A program made the translations under genes and the position numbers. A DNA stretch of 13,124 nt. Source: UBA3071 sp965369635 (GTDB taxonomy: Bacteria > Chloroflexota > Anaerolineae > UBA3071). Below the pieces are notes generated by a model, which did no database searches, was not told the origin of the DNA, and was given only the letters and a program-made list of their open reading frames with translations. The DNA lies in contig CBDURC010000071.1 in the NCBI GenBank assembly GCA_965369635.1, positions 1-13,124 of the forward strand, written 5' to 3'. This document shows positions 6,826-13,124 of the stretch, piece after piece (positions within the stretch are counted from its first letter, which is position 1; every line of letters begins with the position of its first letter).

Positions 6826-8748
6826 CTATCCTCCGTCCAGCACGACCTCGAATTCCCGATCGATGGACAGAGTCGTCTCGAAGCTCTCCTCGGCCGCACC
6901 GCTCACCTGCACGCTCAGCGGCAGAGCGCCGGTACCGGGCTGCTTCTGCACGCGCAGGCGGTATATTCCGTCTGTCACCGCCTCTGCTGGGAGATCGTAA
7001 CGCAGCGTGATCTCCCGCTCCTCTCCCGGCGCCATGACGAAAAAGCCGGTGAAGACCTGAGTACCCCGCTCGCCCGGCAGACTCTCCACGCTGTCGGGCT
7101 CGAAGCCAACCGCCTCCTGCAATTCGCTTCCCCCCGGCACGTAGACCCGCACGTAGTCCCAGTAGCAGCGGTTCATCATATCGTCGTAGCTCTGGCCGTA
7201 ATACGGTTCGTGGATGCATTCGTCCAGCCGTATGTCGGCGGTGTGGCGATAGCGCAGTGTCAGCTCAGCGTGGGGGCGACCACAAGTGTCGCCCCTACAC
7301 TCTGCCAGCACCACCTGATAGGCAATCTCCTGCTCGATGCGAGGGTTGACCTTGTTGAAACCCATGTTGGTGTCTACCACCATGAGGAAGTCCCCATCGC
7401 CAGGACGCAGCGCCCCGGTCCAACCCGCGGCAGCCAGCAGTTCCGTCGTATCGGGATCATCCACGTGAATCAGGACGTGCTTCTCGTCCAGGCAGCGCAT
7501 GACGATCGACAGCAGCCGGCCCAATTCCACATCCTGCCCGCTCTCCAGCTTGCCCTTCATGGCTTGCAGCAAGAGACCCATGAAGTCCTTGCGGTGCTTG
7601 AGCCACTTCTTCCATTCCTCGCGATTGTGCTGAGCCTCCCCAGCCAGCTCAGGCGCGTCCTGCGGTGCTCCCCAGGCCGCCGTCATGAACTCCAGCACGT
7701 TCTTCCCCGTCACGGGCTGGTCGAACCCCTCCAGGCGCAACGGCTGCAGCGCCTTCACCAGCCACTGCACCGCCGTCAGATCGGCGGCGATCACACCATC
7801 TACCACCACCTCCTGGTCCAGCGCGTAGAGCCCGGCCATGACCTGGGCGGCGGTGGGAAAATCGGGCGACCAGTTGGCATCACGCAATACCAGGATCTCA
7901 GCCTTCATGTACTTCAGCAGAGGAGGTGGCGCCGGCGGATGCGGCTTGCTGAAGTCATCCACGGCGTAGCTGTCCTGGAAAGTAAGTTCCACGATGCGGC
8001 CCTGGTCCAAGCGCAACAGACCCACGCCACTGATGAAGCCGCCGGTGGCGCGCAGTTCGTGATTGTTCTCAGCGATGACGAGGTAGGTGCGCGGCTCGTC
8101 GGCGCCCAGCAGGTCCGGCGCCAGGCGAGCCGCCTGCACCGCCAAGCGCAGCAGCGGCAGGTAGCGATCCAGCCGCTCCACCAGCTCCCCCACACGGGGC
8201 GAGAGGCTGGAAACATCCATCTCAGCGCGGGCGGCGCTGACCTGTTCCAGCTCCTCCTGCGCTTCGGCCAGCCGCGGCTCCGCCTCCACCAGCGCCGGCA
8301 GCACTCGCTCCAGCAGGCTGCCCGACGCGTCGGCCTGCGGCTCCTTCCAGGCCAGCACTATCGGCTCCAGCCCCTCCAGCGCCAGGTGCCCAGCTTGGGC
8401 GACGCCGCTGGCCACCCCAACCAGCGCTGGCGCGGCCTGGATGTCGCCGCCGTACTTGGGCACCCAGCCCAGGTGGCGGGCCAGCGGCAGGAACGGGCCG
8501 ACCTCCGCCTCGATAGCGGTGAGATCATCCGCCAAGGTGGCGAAATCTCCCGTCAGTGCGGCGAAGTCGGCGGGCTTCAGGTCGCTCAGAGCGTCGGGCT
8601 TGGCCCGGGCCTCCAGCCGCGGCAGCGTGGCCCGCAGAGAATCCAGGTGTCGCCACAGTCGCAGTGCCTTGCTCCCGGCCCAGAAACCCAGTACCAGCAG
8701 CAAGACCAGGATCACCCCCAACACCACCCAACGACGTTTCAGTTTCAC
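6826..8748 (-). CDS. DUF4012 membrane-anchored extracytoplasmic protein
   Basis: The 640-residue protein starts with a short basic segment and one membrane helix (about 7-25, VVLGVILVLLLVLGFWAG), an uncleaved signal anchor that places the rest outside. Residues about 30-210 are Ala/Leu/Glu-rich and helical, probably partly coiled coil. The DUF4012 core follows: RTYLVIAENNHELRATGGF at about 220-238, then FQDSYAVDDF near 257, and LRDANWSPDFP at 288-298. The C-terminal part is beta-rich and ends in a conserved-looking domain with LRYDLPAE. DUF4012 proteins have no established biochemical role; they are often near envelope polysaccharide genes. The GTG start follows GGAGG, 4-5 nt upstream. A palindromic repeat adds about ten residues (CRGDTCGRPH) near 484-493. 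The gene follows the DUF2723 gene at a 204-bp gap. Confidence 0.85.
   Translation of the reverse strand: MKLKRRWVVLGVILVLLLVLGFWAGSKALRLWRHLDSLRATLPRLEARAKPDALSDLKPADFAALTGDFATLADDLTAIEAEVGPFLPLARHLGWVPKYGGDIQAAPALVGVASGVAQAGHLALEGLEPIVLAWKEPQADASGSLLERVLPALVEAEPRLAEAQEELEQVSAARAEMDVSSLSPRVGELVERLDRYLPLLRLAVQAARLAPDLLGADEPRTYLVIAENNHELRATGGFISGVGLLRLDQGRIVELTFQDSYAVDDFSKPHPPAPPPLLKYMKAEILVLRDANWSPDFPTAAQVMAGLYALDQEVVVDGVIAADLTAVQWLVKALQPLRLEGFDQPVTGKNVLEFMTAAWGAPQDAPELAGEAQHNREEWKKWLKHRKDFMGLLLQAMKGKLESGQDVELGRLLSIVMRCLDEKHVLIHVDDPDTTELLAAAGWTGALRPGDGDFLMVVDTNMGFNKVNPRIEQEIAYQVVLAECRGDTCGRPHAELTLRYRHTADIRLDECIHEPYYGQSYDDMMNRCYWDYVRVYVPGGSELQEAVGFEPDSVESLPGERGTQVFTGFFVMAPGEEREITLRYDLPAEAVTDGIYRLRVQKQPGTGALPLSVQVSGAAEESFETTLSIDREFEVVLDGG
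7270..7298. repeat. In-frame GTAGGGGC-family palindrome in DUF4012 gene
   Basis: The left arm GTGGGGGCGACCAC (7270-7283) pairs with the right arm GTGTCGCCCCTAC (7286-7298), with one G-U pair and one bulged base. It is translated as a Cys/Gly/Arg-rich peptide in an otherwise beta-rich region. The right end GTCGCCCCTAC matches the family seen inside the STAND gene. This appears to be a repeat insertion that kept the frame. Confidence 0.65.
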
Positions 8749-8770
8749 GCTTCCTCCTTCAACTTGGGTC

Positions 8771-8830
8771 AGCGGAAGAGCGGAGAGAGCGGAAGGGATG
8801 AAAACCTTCCGATCATTCCGCTTTTCCGCT
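8771..8830. repeat. Hairpin repeat, copy 1 of 2
   Basis: Outer arms AGCGGAA (8771-8777) and TTCCGCT (8824-8830), and inner arms CGGAAGG (8790-8796) and CCTTCCG (8805-8811), form an interrupted hairpin. Its last 29 bases are identical to the last 29 bases of the copy at 8881-8941. It lies about 20 bp upstream of the DUF4012 start. In a DUF2723-DUF4012 transcript it would be an intercistronic hairpin. Confidence 0.7.
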
Positions 8831-8880
8831 AAGTGTCCAAACCAGCCACAAGATGGCGAGCAGCCCCCTCTCGCCGCGTC

Positions 8881-8941
8881 AGCGGAACTGCGGAAAGAAC
8901 GGAAAGGACAATAAACCTTCCGATCATTCCGCTTTTCCGCT
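8881..8941. repeat. Hairpin repeat, copy 2 of 2
   Basis: This is the same repeat as 8771-8830, in direct orientation, 110 bp away. The right half (8913-8941) is identical over 29 bases, while the left half is diverged. It lies 11 bp beyond the DUF2723 stop. A 3'-end or mRNA-stabilising role is possible; no T-tract follows on the minus strand, so a simple intrinsic terminator is not supported. Confidence 0.7.
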
Positions 8942-8952
8942 GAGTATCTCCG

Positions 8953-10620
8953 TTAGCCTTCGTGAGGCTGTAGCCGGTACAGTGGCCCGGCCGGCTCCAG
9001 CCGATAGTCGCCGACCGCCTGGCGCGCCTCCTCCGTCACGTAGACCGATCGCTGGCGCAGGTTGGCCTGGATCAACTCCGATAAGTCGGGAGGCGTCTCC
9101 TCGCCGCCCGGCAGCGCCACCGCAGGGTGATGCGCCGCTAAGGTGCGCCGGTACCAGTCGAAGCCCCACAGGCTGCCGTTAACGATGGTCACGTCGGGCC
9201 GCTCCGCCAGCGCACAGTGGCGATACCAAAGGGCGAAGGTGGCGCGGTCGCCGCTGGTGACGATGAGCGCCTCCGGCTCAGCCGCCGCCAGCGCTGCCGC
9301 CGCATAGTCCGCTGCTTCCCGGTCGCGCCGCAGGTCGTGGGCGGCGAAGTTGCCCACGAGTGGCACCAGCGGCAACAGGGCAATGAGCGATACGGCAACG
9401 AGTGACACCCGTGGAGTGATCGCCTCTTGTGCCCATTGCCACGCGGCTTCCAGCAGCGTTGCCAGCCCCTGCCCCAGCCAGAAAGCGACCATCAGGCAGG
9501 CCGGGAGCAGGTAGACGTATGAGTCGGCCCGGTCGTAGCCCAGGGCGTAAGCGCTGTAGGCGACGAAGGCGAACAGGCTGACGCCCAGAGAGGCGCGGTC
9601 GCGGCGGCTCAGCCGCCACACACCGGTGAGGGCCAGCGCCCAGCCCCACCAGCCGAATTGCTCCAGCAGCAGGTGGCCCCAGGCCGAGAGCCGTCCGGGA
9701 ATCAGCGGCAGCGGCACGCCAAAGATGGCCTCCCGGTAGAGCTGCCCCGTCACCAGCCACCAGAAGCGGCCCCAGGTCCTGGGGTCGCCCCAGTTGATGA
9801 GCGGCTGCCGTGCCGCCGCCAACGGCAGGTAGACGTAGACCGCCAACCCCATCACGAACCCAGACGCCACGCCGAGCCAGGCACGGCCCGTCAGGTTTGT
9901 TCGCCGGCGGTAGATCAGCAACCAGAAGAGCACCGCCGGCAGCAGCAACAGCCCGGTGAGGTGGTTGCCCAGGCCCAGGCCGTACAGGAAGGCCGCGGTC
10001 ACCATCAGCCAGGGTGACCCCCGCGCCCGCCAGCGCAGCAGCAGCCAGAAGACGGCGGCGACGAAGGCCACGTTCAGGGCGTGCACCTCAGCGATAGTAG
10101 CCTGCGACCAAAGCAGCGGCGAGAAGGCCAAGATCAGTGCCGCACTAGCGGCTGCGACACCCGTCAGCCACCGTTCTTGAGCAGGGGAGCCAGGGTGAGC
10201 GGGAGCAAGGGTGCTCCTCTGCTCCTCCGCTCCTCCGCTCCCCTGCTCAAGTTGGAGGCTCTCGACGATGCTCAGGCCGAGCAACGTCACCGCTGCGGCC
10301 GCGCTGAGCGCCGAAAGCCAATGCACCCGGACAGCCGGTTCGCCCAGCGGCAGAACCCACAGGAACAGCCGGGCCAGCAAGACGTAGGTGGGATAGCCGC
10401 TGGGATGGGGCACGCCGAGGCACGCAGCGGCAGCGATCAGGTCGCCGCCATCGGCCCCGTCGTGGCTCCAGGTGAAAGTGGGCGCCAGCGTACACCCGTA
10501 GACGACCACGGCGACGAGGAAGACGATCAGCGGCCAGGCCGTCTGTGCTATCCGCGCCAGGGCACGGTGTCCGCGGTGGATGTCATTGTCCAGGTCAGGA
10601 GAGCCAGGGTTTCTTGTCAA
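8953..10620 (-). CDS. DUF2723 multi-pass membrane protein, putative glycosyltransferase
   Basis: The 555-residue protein has the DUF2723 N-terminal signature: a first helix (about 29-42), then TLAPTFTWSHDGADGGDLIAAA ending near 66 with acidic residues D54 and D60, then GVPHPSGYPTYVLLARLF near 69-86. About ten further hydrophobic segments follow, then a soluble C-terminal domain with LIVTSGDRATFALWY. DUF2723 proteins include TMEM260, reported as a protein O-mannosyltransferase, so a lipid-linked sugar transfer to extracytoplasmic protein is plausible but unproven. The predicted start is TTG; a stop lies about 20 codons upstream and no ATG or GTG exists before the first helix, so TTG is the best choice, although no strong ribosome site is seen. 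A 76-bp repeat lies in frame at residues about 124-149. The DUF4012 gene follows 204 bp downstream. Confidence 0.85.
   Translation of the reverse strand: MTRNPGSPDLDNDIHRGHRALARIAQTAWPLIVFLVAVVVYGCTLAPTFTWSHDGADGGDLIAAAACLGVPHPSGYPTYVLLARLFLWVLPLGEPAVRVHWLSALSAAAAVTLLGLSIVESLQLEQGSGGAEEQRSTLAPAHPGSPAQERWLTGVAAASAALILAFSPLLWSQATIAEVHALNVAFVAAVFWLLLRWRARGSPWLMVTAAFLYGLGLGNHLTGLLLLPAVLFWLLIYRRRTNLTGRAWLGVASGFVMGLAVYVYLPLAAARQPLINWGDPRTWGRFWWLVTGQLYREAIFGVPLPLIPGRLSAWGHLLLEQFGWWGWALALTGVWRLSRRDRASLGVSLFAFVAYSAYALGYDRADSYVYLLPACLMVAFWLGQGLATLLEAAWQWAQEAITPRVSLVAVSLIALLPLVPLVGNFAAHDLRRDREAADYAAAALAAAEPEALIVTSGDRATFALWYRHCALAERPDVTIVNGSLWGFDWYRRTLAAHHPAVALPGGEETPPDLSELIQANLRQRSVYVTEEARQAVGDYRLEPAGPLYRLQPHEG
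10176..10251. repeat. 76-bp terminal-inverted repeat element inside DUF2723 gene
   Basis: The ends CTTGAGCAGGGGAGC (10176-10190) and GCTCCCCTGCTCAAG (10237-10251) are perfect 15-bp inverted repeats. The element is 72/76 identical to the inverted intergenic copy at 4339-4414. Here it is translated in frame as a Glu/Gly/Ala/Pro-rich loop (residues about 124-149) between two membrane helices, with no stop and no loss of the downstream reading frame. Seventy-six bases alone would shift the frame, so flanking bases must have been gained or lost with the insertion. Confidence 0.85.
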
Positions 10621-10660
10621 CAGTCGTCGTCCGAATCCTATCCAGAACCATACGCTTTGT

Positions 10661-10946
10661 TAGAACGCTGACGAACACGGACAAACGCGGACCCCTTTTC
10701 TTTGACTCCTCTGAAAAACCCAAGATTGTCAGCGGATTGAGCGAATTGAGCTGATTCTGTTTCATTTTCATCCGCTTCATCCGCTCAATCCGCTGATGGC
10801 TTTTGGCCCTTTTCACTAGAGTCTTTCTTTGTCCTTCGCTCATCCAAGAGTGCCAAGACAGCGGTTTCTCAGTGTCCGCGGCCATCCGCGTTCATCCGCG
10901 TTCATCCGCGTCCCTTTCGGCTGCTTCGAAAGAGCGTCCAGTACAG
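10661..10946. repeat. Composite GCGGATGAAC repeat element, second copy
   Basis: This fills most of the 337-bp gap between the DUF2723 and STAND genes. The left end has AACGCTGACGAACACGG and ACAAACGCGGA. The right end has GTCCGCGG followed by tandem 10-bp units CATCCGCGTT (10883-10912) and ends GCGTCCAGTACAGA, like the right end of 6449-6592. It is larger than that copy because a second palindrome (10729-10796) sits in the middle. No gene or promoter is convincing here; the open frame across it on the minus strand is a translated repeat. Confidence 0.6.
10729..10796. repeat. Long hairpin nested in the composite repeat
   Basis: TCAGCGGATTGAGCG (10729-10743) and CGCTCAATCCGCTGA (10782-10796) form a perfect 15-bp stem around 38 bases. 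It resembles the AGCGGAA hairpins at 8771-8941 in its AGCGG..CCGCT ends. Its position in the centre of the GCGGATGAAC element suggests one repeat inserted in another. Confidence 0.65.
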
Positions 10947-10957
10947 AATGCTACCGA

Positions 10958-13124
10958 TCATTTCTCCAGCAGTGCGCCGGCTTCGTCGTAGGCCACTTTG
11001 TAGGTGTGATCCGGCGGGCCGTCGCAGGTGGCCAACTGGCGGGCCTCGCGGGCCTGCGCCAGCGCCTCCTTCTCGTCGCCATCTTCCCGCGCCATCTGCG
11101 CCAGGAAGAGGTGCACGTCCGCGCCTTGCAGCACGTAGCCGCTGCGTTCGGTGATGGTCAGCGCTTCCTGGGCCAACCGCAGCGCCTCTTGGGCGAACGG
11201 CCGTCCGCCCCTACGCGCCTGGTCTCGCCGCAGCCGGGCCAGATCCAGCAGGATGTCCGCCTCGGCGTCCACGGCGTTGATGCGCCGGCAGCGGGTCAGG
11301 GCCTCGGTCAGGTGGCGGTCGGCCTCGGCCAATCCGCCGTTGGCCCGGTGCGCGGCGCCCAGCAGCCAGTGGGCGTCCACGTAGTCGTGCTCGACGGGGT
11401 AGGTCTGTCGGGCATCCTCATCCGCCAGTTCCAGCGCCCGGCGGGCGGCGGCCAGGGCGTCGGCGACGGGGTCACCGTGTAGGGGCGAACGGCCGTTCGC
11501 CCCTACGGCCCGCGCCAAGAGCAGCGCCCGATAGGCTTCATCAATGCAAATACCTTGCACATCGTTTGTCTGCCGGCAATAGCGAGTAGACGCCGCCAAC
11601 TCCTCCTCCGCCTTCTCCCACAGCCCCCGGTAGGCCAGCAGCCGCCCCAATTCCTGGTGCCCAACCGCCTCTTTGCGCTCGTCCTCGATCTCCCGACACA
11701 GTTCAATGCGGCGGCGCAGATTGGCCTCGGCCGCCTGAAACTCGCCAAGAGGCAGGTATGCAACGGAAGCAACTGCTCCGAGACCGGTGGCGAGGTTGCG
11801 TTTGTCGCCCCGTTTCTCGCAGATGGCATTGTGCTGCTCAAACAACGGCACCGCCCGGCGAGGCTGGCCGCTGAGGCTGTAGGAATTGGCCAGTTCGTTC
11901 AGCGTCCAGGCCTGAGCGCTCTCGTCCTTCAAGCGCGGCAAGTTCACCCGCCCTGAGCCCGTCGAAGGGTCACCGTCGGGGAAGAGGGCGCGCAGCAGTT
12001 CGATCTGCAACTGGTAGGCGCCAAACTGATAGTAGAGCGGTACCGGCACAAGCCGATCGCGAAGCAGCTCTCTTGCCTCGTCGTACTGCCCGGCGTGCAC
12101 GGTGTGGTGGTACAACTCGATCACCGGCGCCAGGTCATCCAGCGTCTGCACCTGGTCTGGCGGCGGCACGGCGGCGAAGTAGTCCCGCAACTGGCCGTGG
12201 GCGGCCTCCCGTTTGGCGTCACCCAATCGATCGTAAGCGTAGCGGCGCACGATGGGGTGCAGGTCGTAGCGGTGGGTCTGGTGGTCGCGGTGCAGCAGGC
12301 CGCGGGCCACCAGATCGCGCAGGTCGGCATCGAAATCGTAGGGGCGACCGGCCGGGTCGCTTCTACCCGCATTGGCCAGGGCGGCCAGGGCATCGTAGCC
12401 CACCGCCCCGCGGAAGCAGGCGAAACGGCTGAGCAACTGCTGGCGGGCGGGGGTCAGGTTGTTGTAGGCCTGTTGCAGCACGTGGTGGCGGCGTTGCATC
12501 AGGTCGCCGCTCACGTCCAGCCGACGGGCGGAGGCAATGTCGCCAGGCTGCTGCGTGTCGCTGCCGATCAGGCCGGCCAGCAAGCGCAGACTCAGAGGGT
12601 GGTAGCTGTAGGGGACGCAGGCCCGCTCGATCTCGGCGCGGCTGCCGCGGATGCCCTGGGCACGGAAGAAGGCCACGGCGTCGCGAGGCTGCATCTGGGT
12701 CAGTTCCTCCTCCCGGCAGCCCTGCAGCAGGACGCCGCCGGGGACTTCTAGAATGCGGGGGCGCAGCCGCGTGGTCATCAGAGCCTTGCCCCGGATCCCG
12801 GGCAGGCAAGCCAGGCCGCGCAGGAAGTGCTCGGCGATGGGGGAGACGCAGTCGTGTTGCGTGGTGCCTGATGCCTGTTCTGCTGGGGCGTCGCCCTGGT
12901 AGGCGGCCATCATGCTGGAGTAGGCCCGCAGGGCGCGCTCGAAGCCGTCGAGGATCAGCAGCGTGCCGGGCCGGCGCAGCAACCGCAGCAACTTGTCGGC
13001 CTGCTGGCGGGGGCCCAGGTGCAACGCACCTCCAAGGTGCGTTGCACCTAGGAGGTAGGTCAGTGTCTCTCGCAGGAAGCTGTCGAACTCGCGCTCGTCG
13101 TAGAAGCCCCACCAGACGACGCGG
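10958..13124 (-). CDS. STAND-family ATPase with NB-ARC and TPR repeats, 5' truncated by window
   Basis: The frame is open to the right edge, so at least 721 residues are visible and the N-terminus, Walker A and any effector domain are missing. The TTG at 13022-13024 is internal: frame upstream reads WWGFYDEREFDSFLRETLTY, which is NB-ARC sequence. Visible order: Walker B TLLILDGFE (about 54-62), sensor ALMTTRLRP (about 114-122), a GLPL-like HPLSLRLLAG (about 175-184), a winged-helix with the MHD-like YDLHPIVRRYAYDRL (about 286-300), then helical TPR-type repeats from about 390 to the end. STAND proteins are ATP-driven switches in signalling, regulation and defence; here the output is unknown. 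Four palindromic repeats lie in frame, at 13017-13049, 11951-11969, 11479-11506 and 11191-11214. The gene ends 337 bp before the DUF2723 start. Confidence 0.9.
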   Translation of the reverse strand, partial: RVVWWGFYDEREFDSFLRETLTYLLGATHLGGALHLGPRQQADKLLRLLRRPGTLLILDGFERALRAYSSMMAAYQGDAPAEQASGTTQHDCVSPIAEHFLRGLACLPGIRGKALMTTRLRPRILEVPGGVLLQGCREEELTQMQPRDAVAFFRAQGIRGSRAEIERACVPYSYHPLSLRLLAGLIGSDTQQPGDIASARRLDVSGDLMQRRHHVLQQAYNNLTPARQQLLSRFACFRGAVGYDALAALANAGRSDPAGRPYDFDADLRDLVARGLLHRDHQTHRYDLHPIVRRYAYDRLGDAKREAAHGQLRDYFAAVPPPDQVQTLDDLAPVIELYHHTVHAGQYDEARELLRDRLVPVPLYYQFGAYQLQIELLRALFPDGDPSTGSGRVNLPRLKDESAQAWTLNELANSYSLSGQPRRAVPLFEQHNAICEKRGDKRNLATGLGAVASVAYLPLGEFQAAEANLRRRIELCREIEDERKEAVGHQELGRLLAYRGLWEKAEEELAASTRYCRQTNDVQGICIDEAYRALLLARAVGANGRSPLHGDPVADALAAARRALELADEDARQTYPVEHDYVDAHWLLGAAHRANGGLAEADRHLTEALTRCRRINAVDAEADILLDLARLRRDQARRGGRPFAQEALRLAQEALTITERSGYVLQGADVHLFLAQMAREDGDEKEALAQAREARQLATCDGPPDHTYKVAYDEAGALLEK
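11191..11214. repeat. Degenerate GTAGGGGC-family palindrome in STAND gene
   Basis: GGGCGAACGG followed directly by CCGTCCGCCC (11191-11210) is a palindrome with one mismatch pair, continuing into CTAC. It resembles 11479-11506 with the left end lost. It is translated as RRGGRPFAQE in the TPR region. Confidence 0.55.
11479..11506. repeat. Perfect 28-bp palindrome in frame in STAND gene
   Basis: GTAGGGGCGAACGG is followed at once by its reverse complement, with no loop. It encodes part of VGANGRSPLHG, in a linker between two TPR helices. It is the cleanest member of the GTAGGGGC family in the window. Confidence 0.75.
11951..11969. repeat. CCCTGAGC..GAAGGG dispersed repeat motif in STAND gene
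   Basis: CCCTGAGCCCGTCGAAGGG is a close form of a short motif (CCCTGAGC(T/C)(T/C)GTCGAAGGG) that I recognise as widely dispersed in many bacterial genomes. Here it is read as DPSTGSGRV, a low-complexity peptide before the TPR region. The frame is kept. Confidence 0.6.
13017..13049. repeat. 33-bp hairpin in frame in the NB-ARC domain
   Basis: AGGTGCAACGCACCT (13017-13031) and AGGTGCGTTGCACCT (13035-13049) form a perfect 15-bp stem with loop CCA. The 33 bases add eleven residues (about GATHLGGALHL) between the LRETLTY and GPRQQADKLL segments of the NB-ARC domain. The length is a multiple of three, so insertion does not shift the frame. Confidence 0.75.

Noticed and set aside
6823..8832. 669-residue open frame on the plus strand
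   Set aside because: It is the antisense shadow of the DUF4012 gene; its composition (Gln/His/Arg-rich) is typical of a GC-rich complementary strand.
10595..10885. 96-residue open frame on the minus strand
   Set aside because: It is a translation of the composite repeat and overlaps the start of the DUF2723 gene; it shows no domain.
10883..10912. CRISPR-like tandem repeats
   Set aside because: The units are 10 bp, directly adjacent and without spacers.
13022..13024. TTG as the start codon of the STAND gene
   Set aside because: The frame stays open to the window edge and the upstream residues are NB-ARC sequence, so this is an internal codon within a repeat.

Overview
The window looks like a chromosomal piece of a GC-rich bacterium, most likely a member of the Chloroflexota (Anaerolineae-like). 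The grounds are inference: an NB-ARC/TPR protein of the type common there, DUF4012 and DUF2723 envelope proteins, a stand-alone acyl-CoA mutase large subunit, and many short palindromic repeats. No rRNA, tRNA, CRISPR array, transposase or phage gene is seen. Seven protein genes are supported; six are on the minus strand and one on the plus strand.

Layout, left to right. A YegS/BmrU-type lipid kinase (97-1014, minus) is divergent from a polytopic GT-C-like membrane protein (1191-2636, plus), with a candidate promoter between them. That gene converges, with an 8-bp gap, on a pair of catabolic genes transcribed leftward: an AMP-forming acyl-CoA ligase (4427-6139) followed by a coenzyme-B12-dependent acyl-CoA mutase large subunit (2645-4324). 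The mutase carries the specificity residues of isobutyryl-CoA mutase (Phe89, Gln207) rather than those of methylmalonyl-CoA mutase (Tyr, Arg). Upstream of the ligase is a 686-bp non-coding region with a near-consensus minus-strand promoter (6778-6806), two related hairpin pairs, a MITE-like repeat, and an 81-nt segment that can fold into a closed multi-hairpin RNA. Further right are a DUF4012 membrane-anchored protein (6826-8748), a DUF2723 multi-pass protein (8953-10620) and a STAND (NB-ARC plus TPR) ATPase whose 5' end runs off the right edge (10958-13124).

The genes fall into three themes. The ligase and mutase would activate and isomerise a short or branched acyl chain; the cobalamin-binding subunit is not in the window. 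The lipid kinase, the GT-C-like protein, DUF4012 and DUF2723 point to the membrane and cell envelope. The STAND ATPase is a signalling or defence-type switch whose effector domain lies outside.

The most unusual property is the density of short inverted repeats. At least seven lie in frame inside four genes (the GT-C-like, DUF4012, DUF2723 and STAND genes). They add short low-complexity peptides at apparently tolerant sites, and none was seen in the ligase, mutase or lipid kinase. One 76-bp repeat occurs twice, 72/76 identical and inverted: once between the ligase and the mutase, once in frame inside the DUF2723 gene. This resembles the Rickettsia palindromic elements in behaviour.
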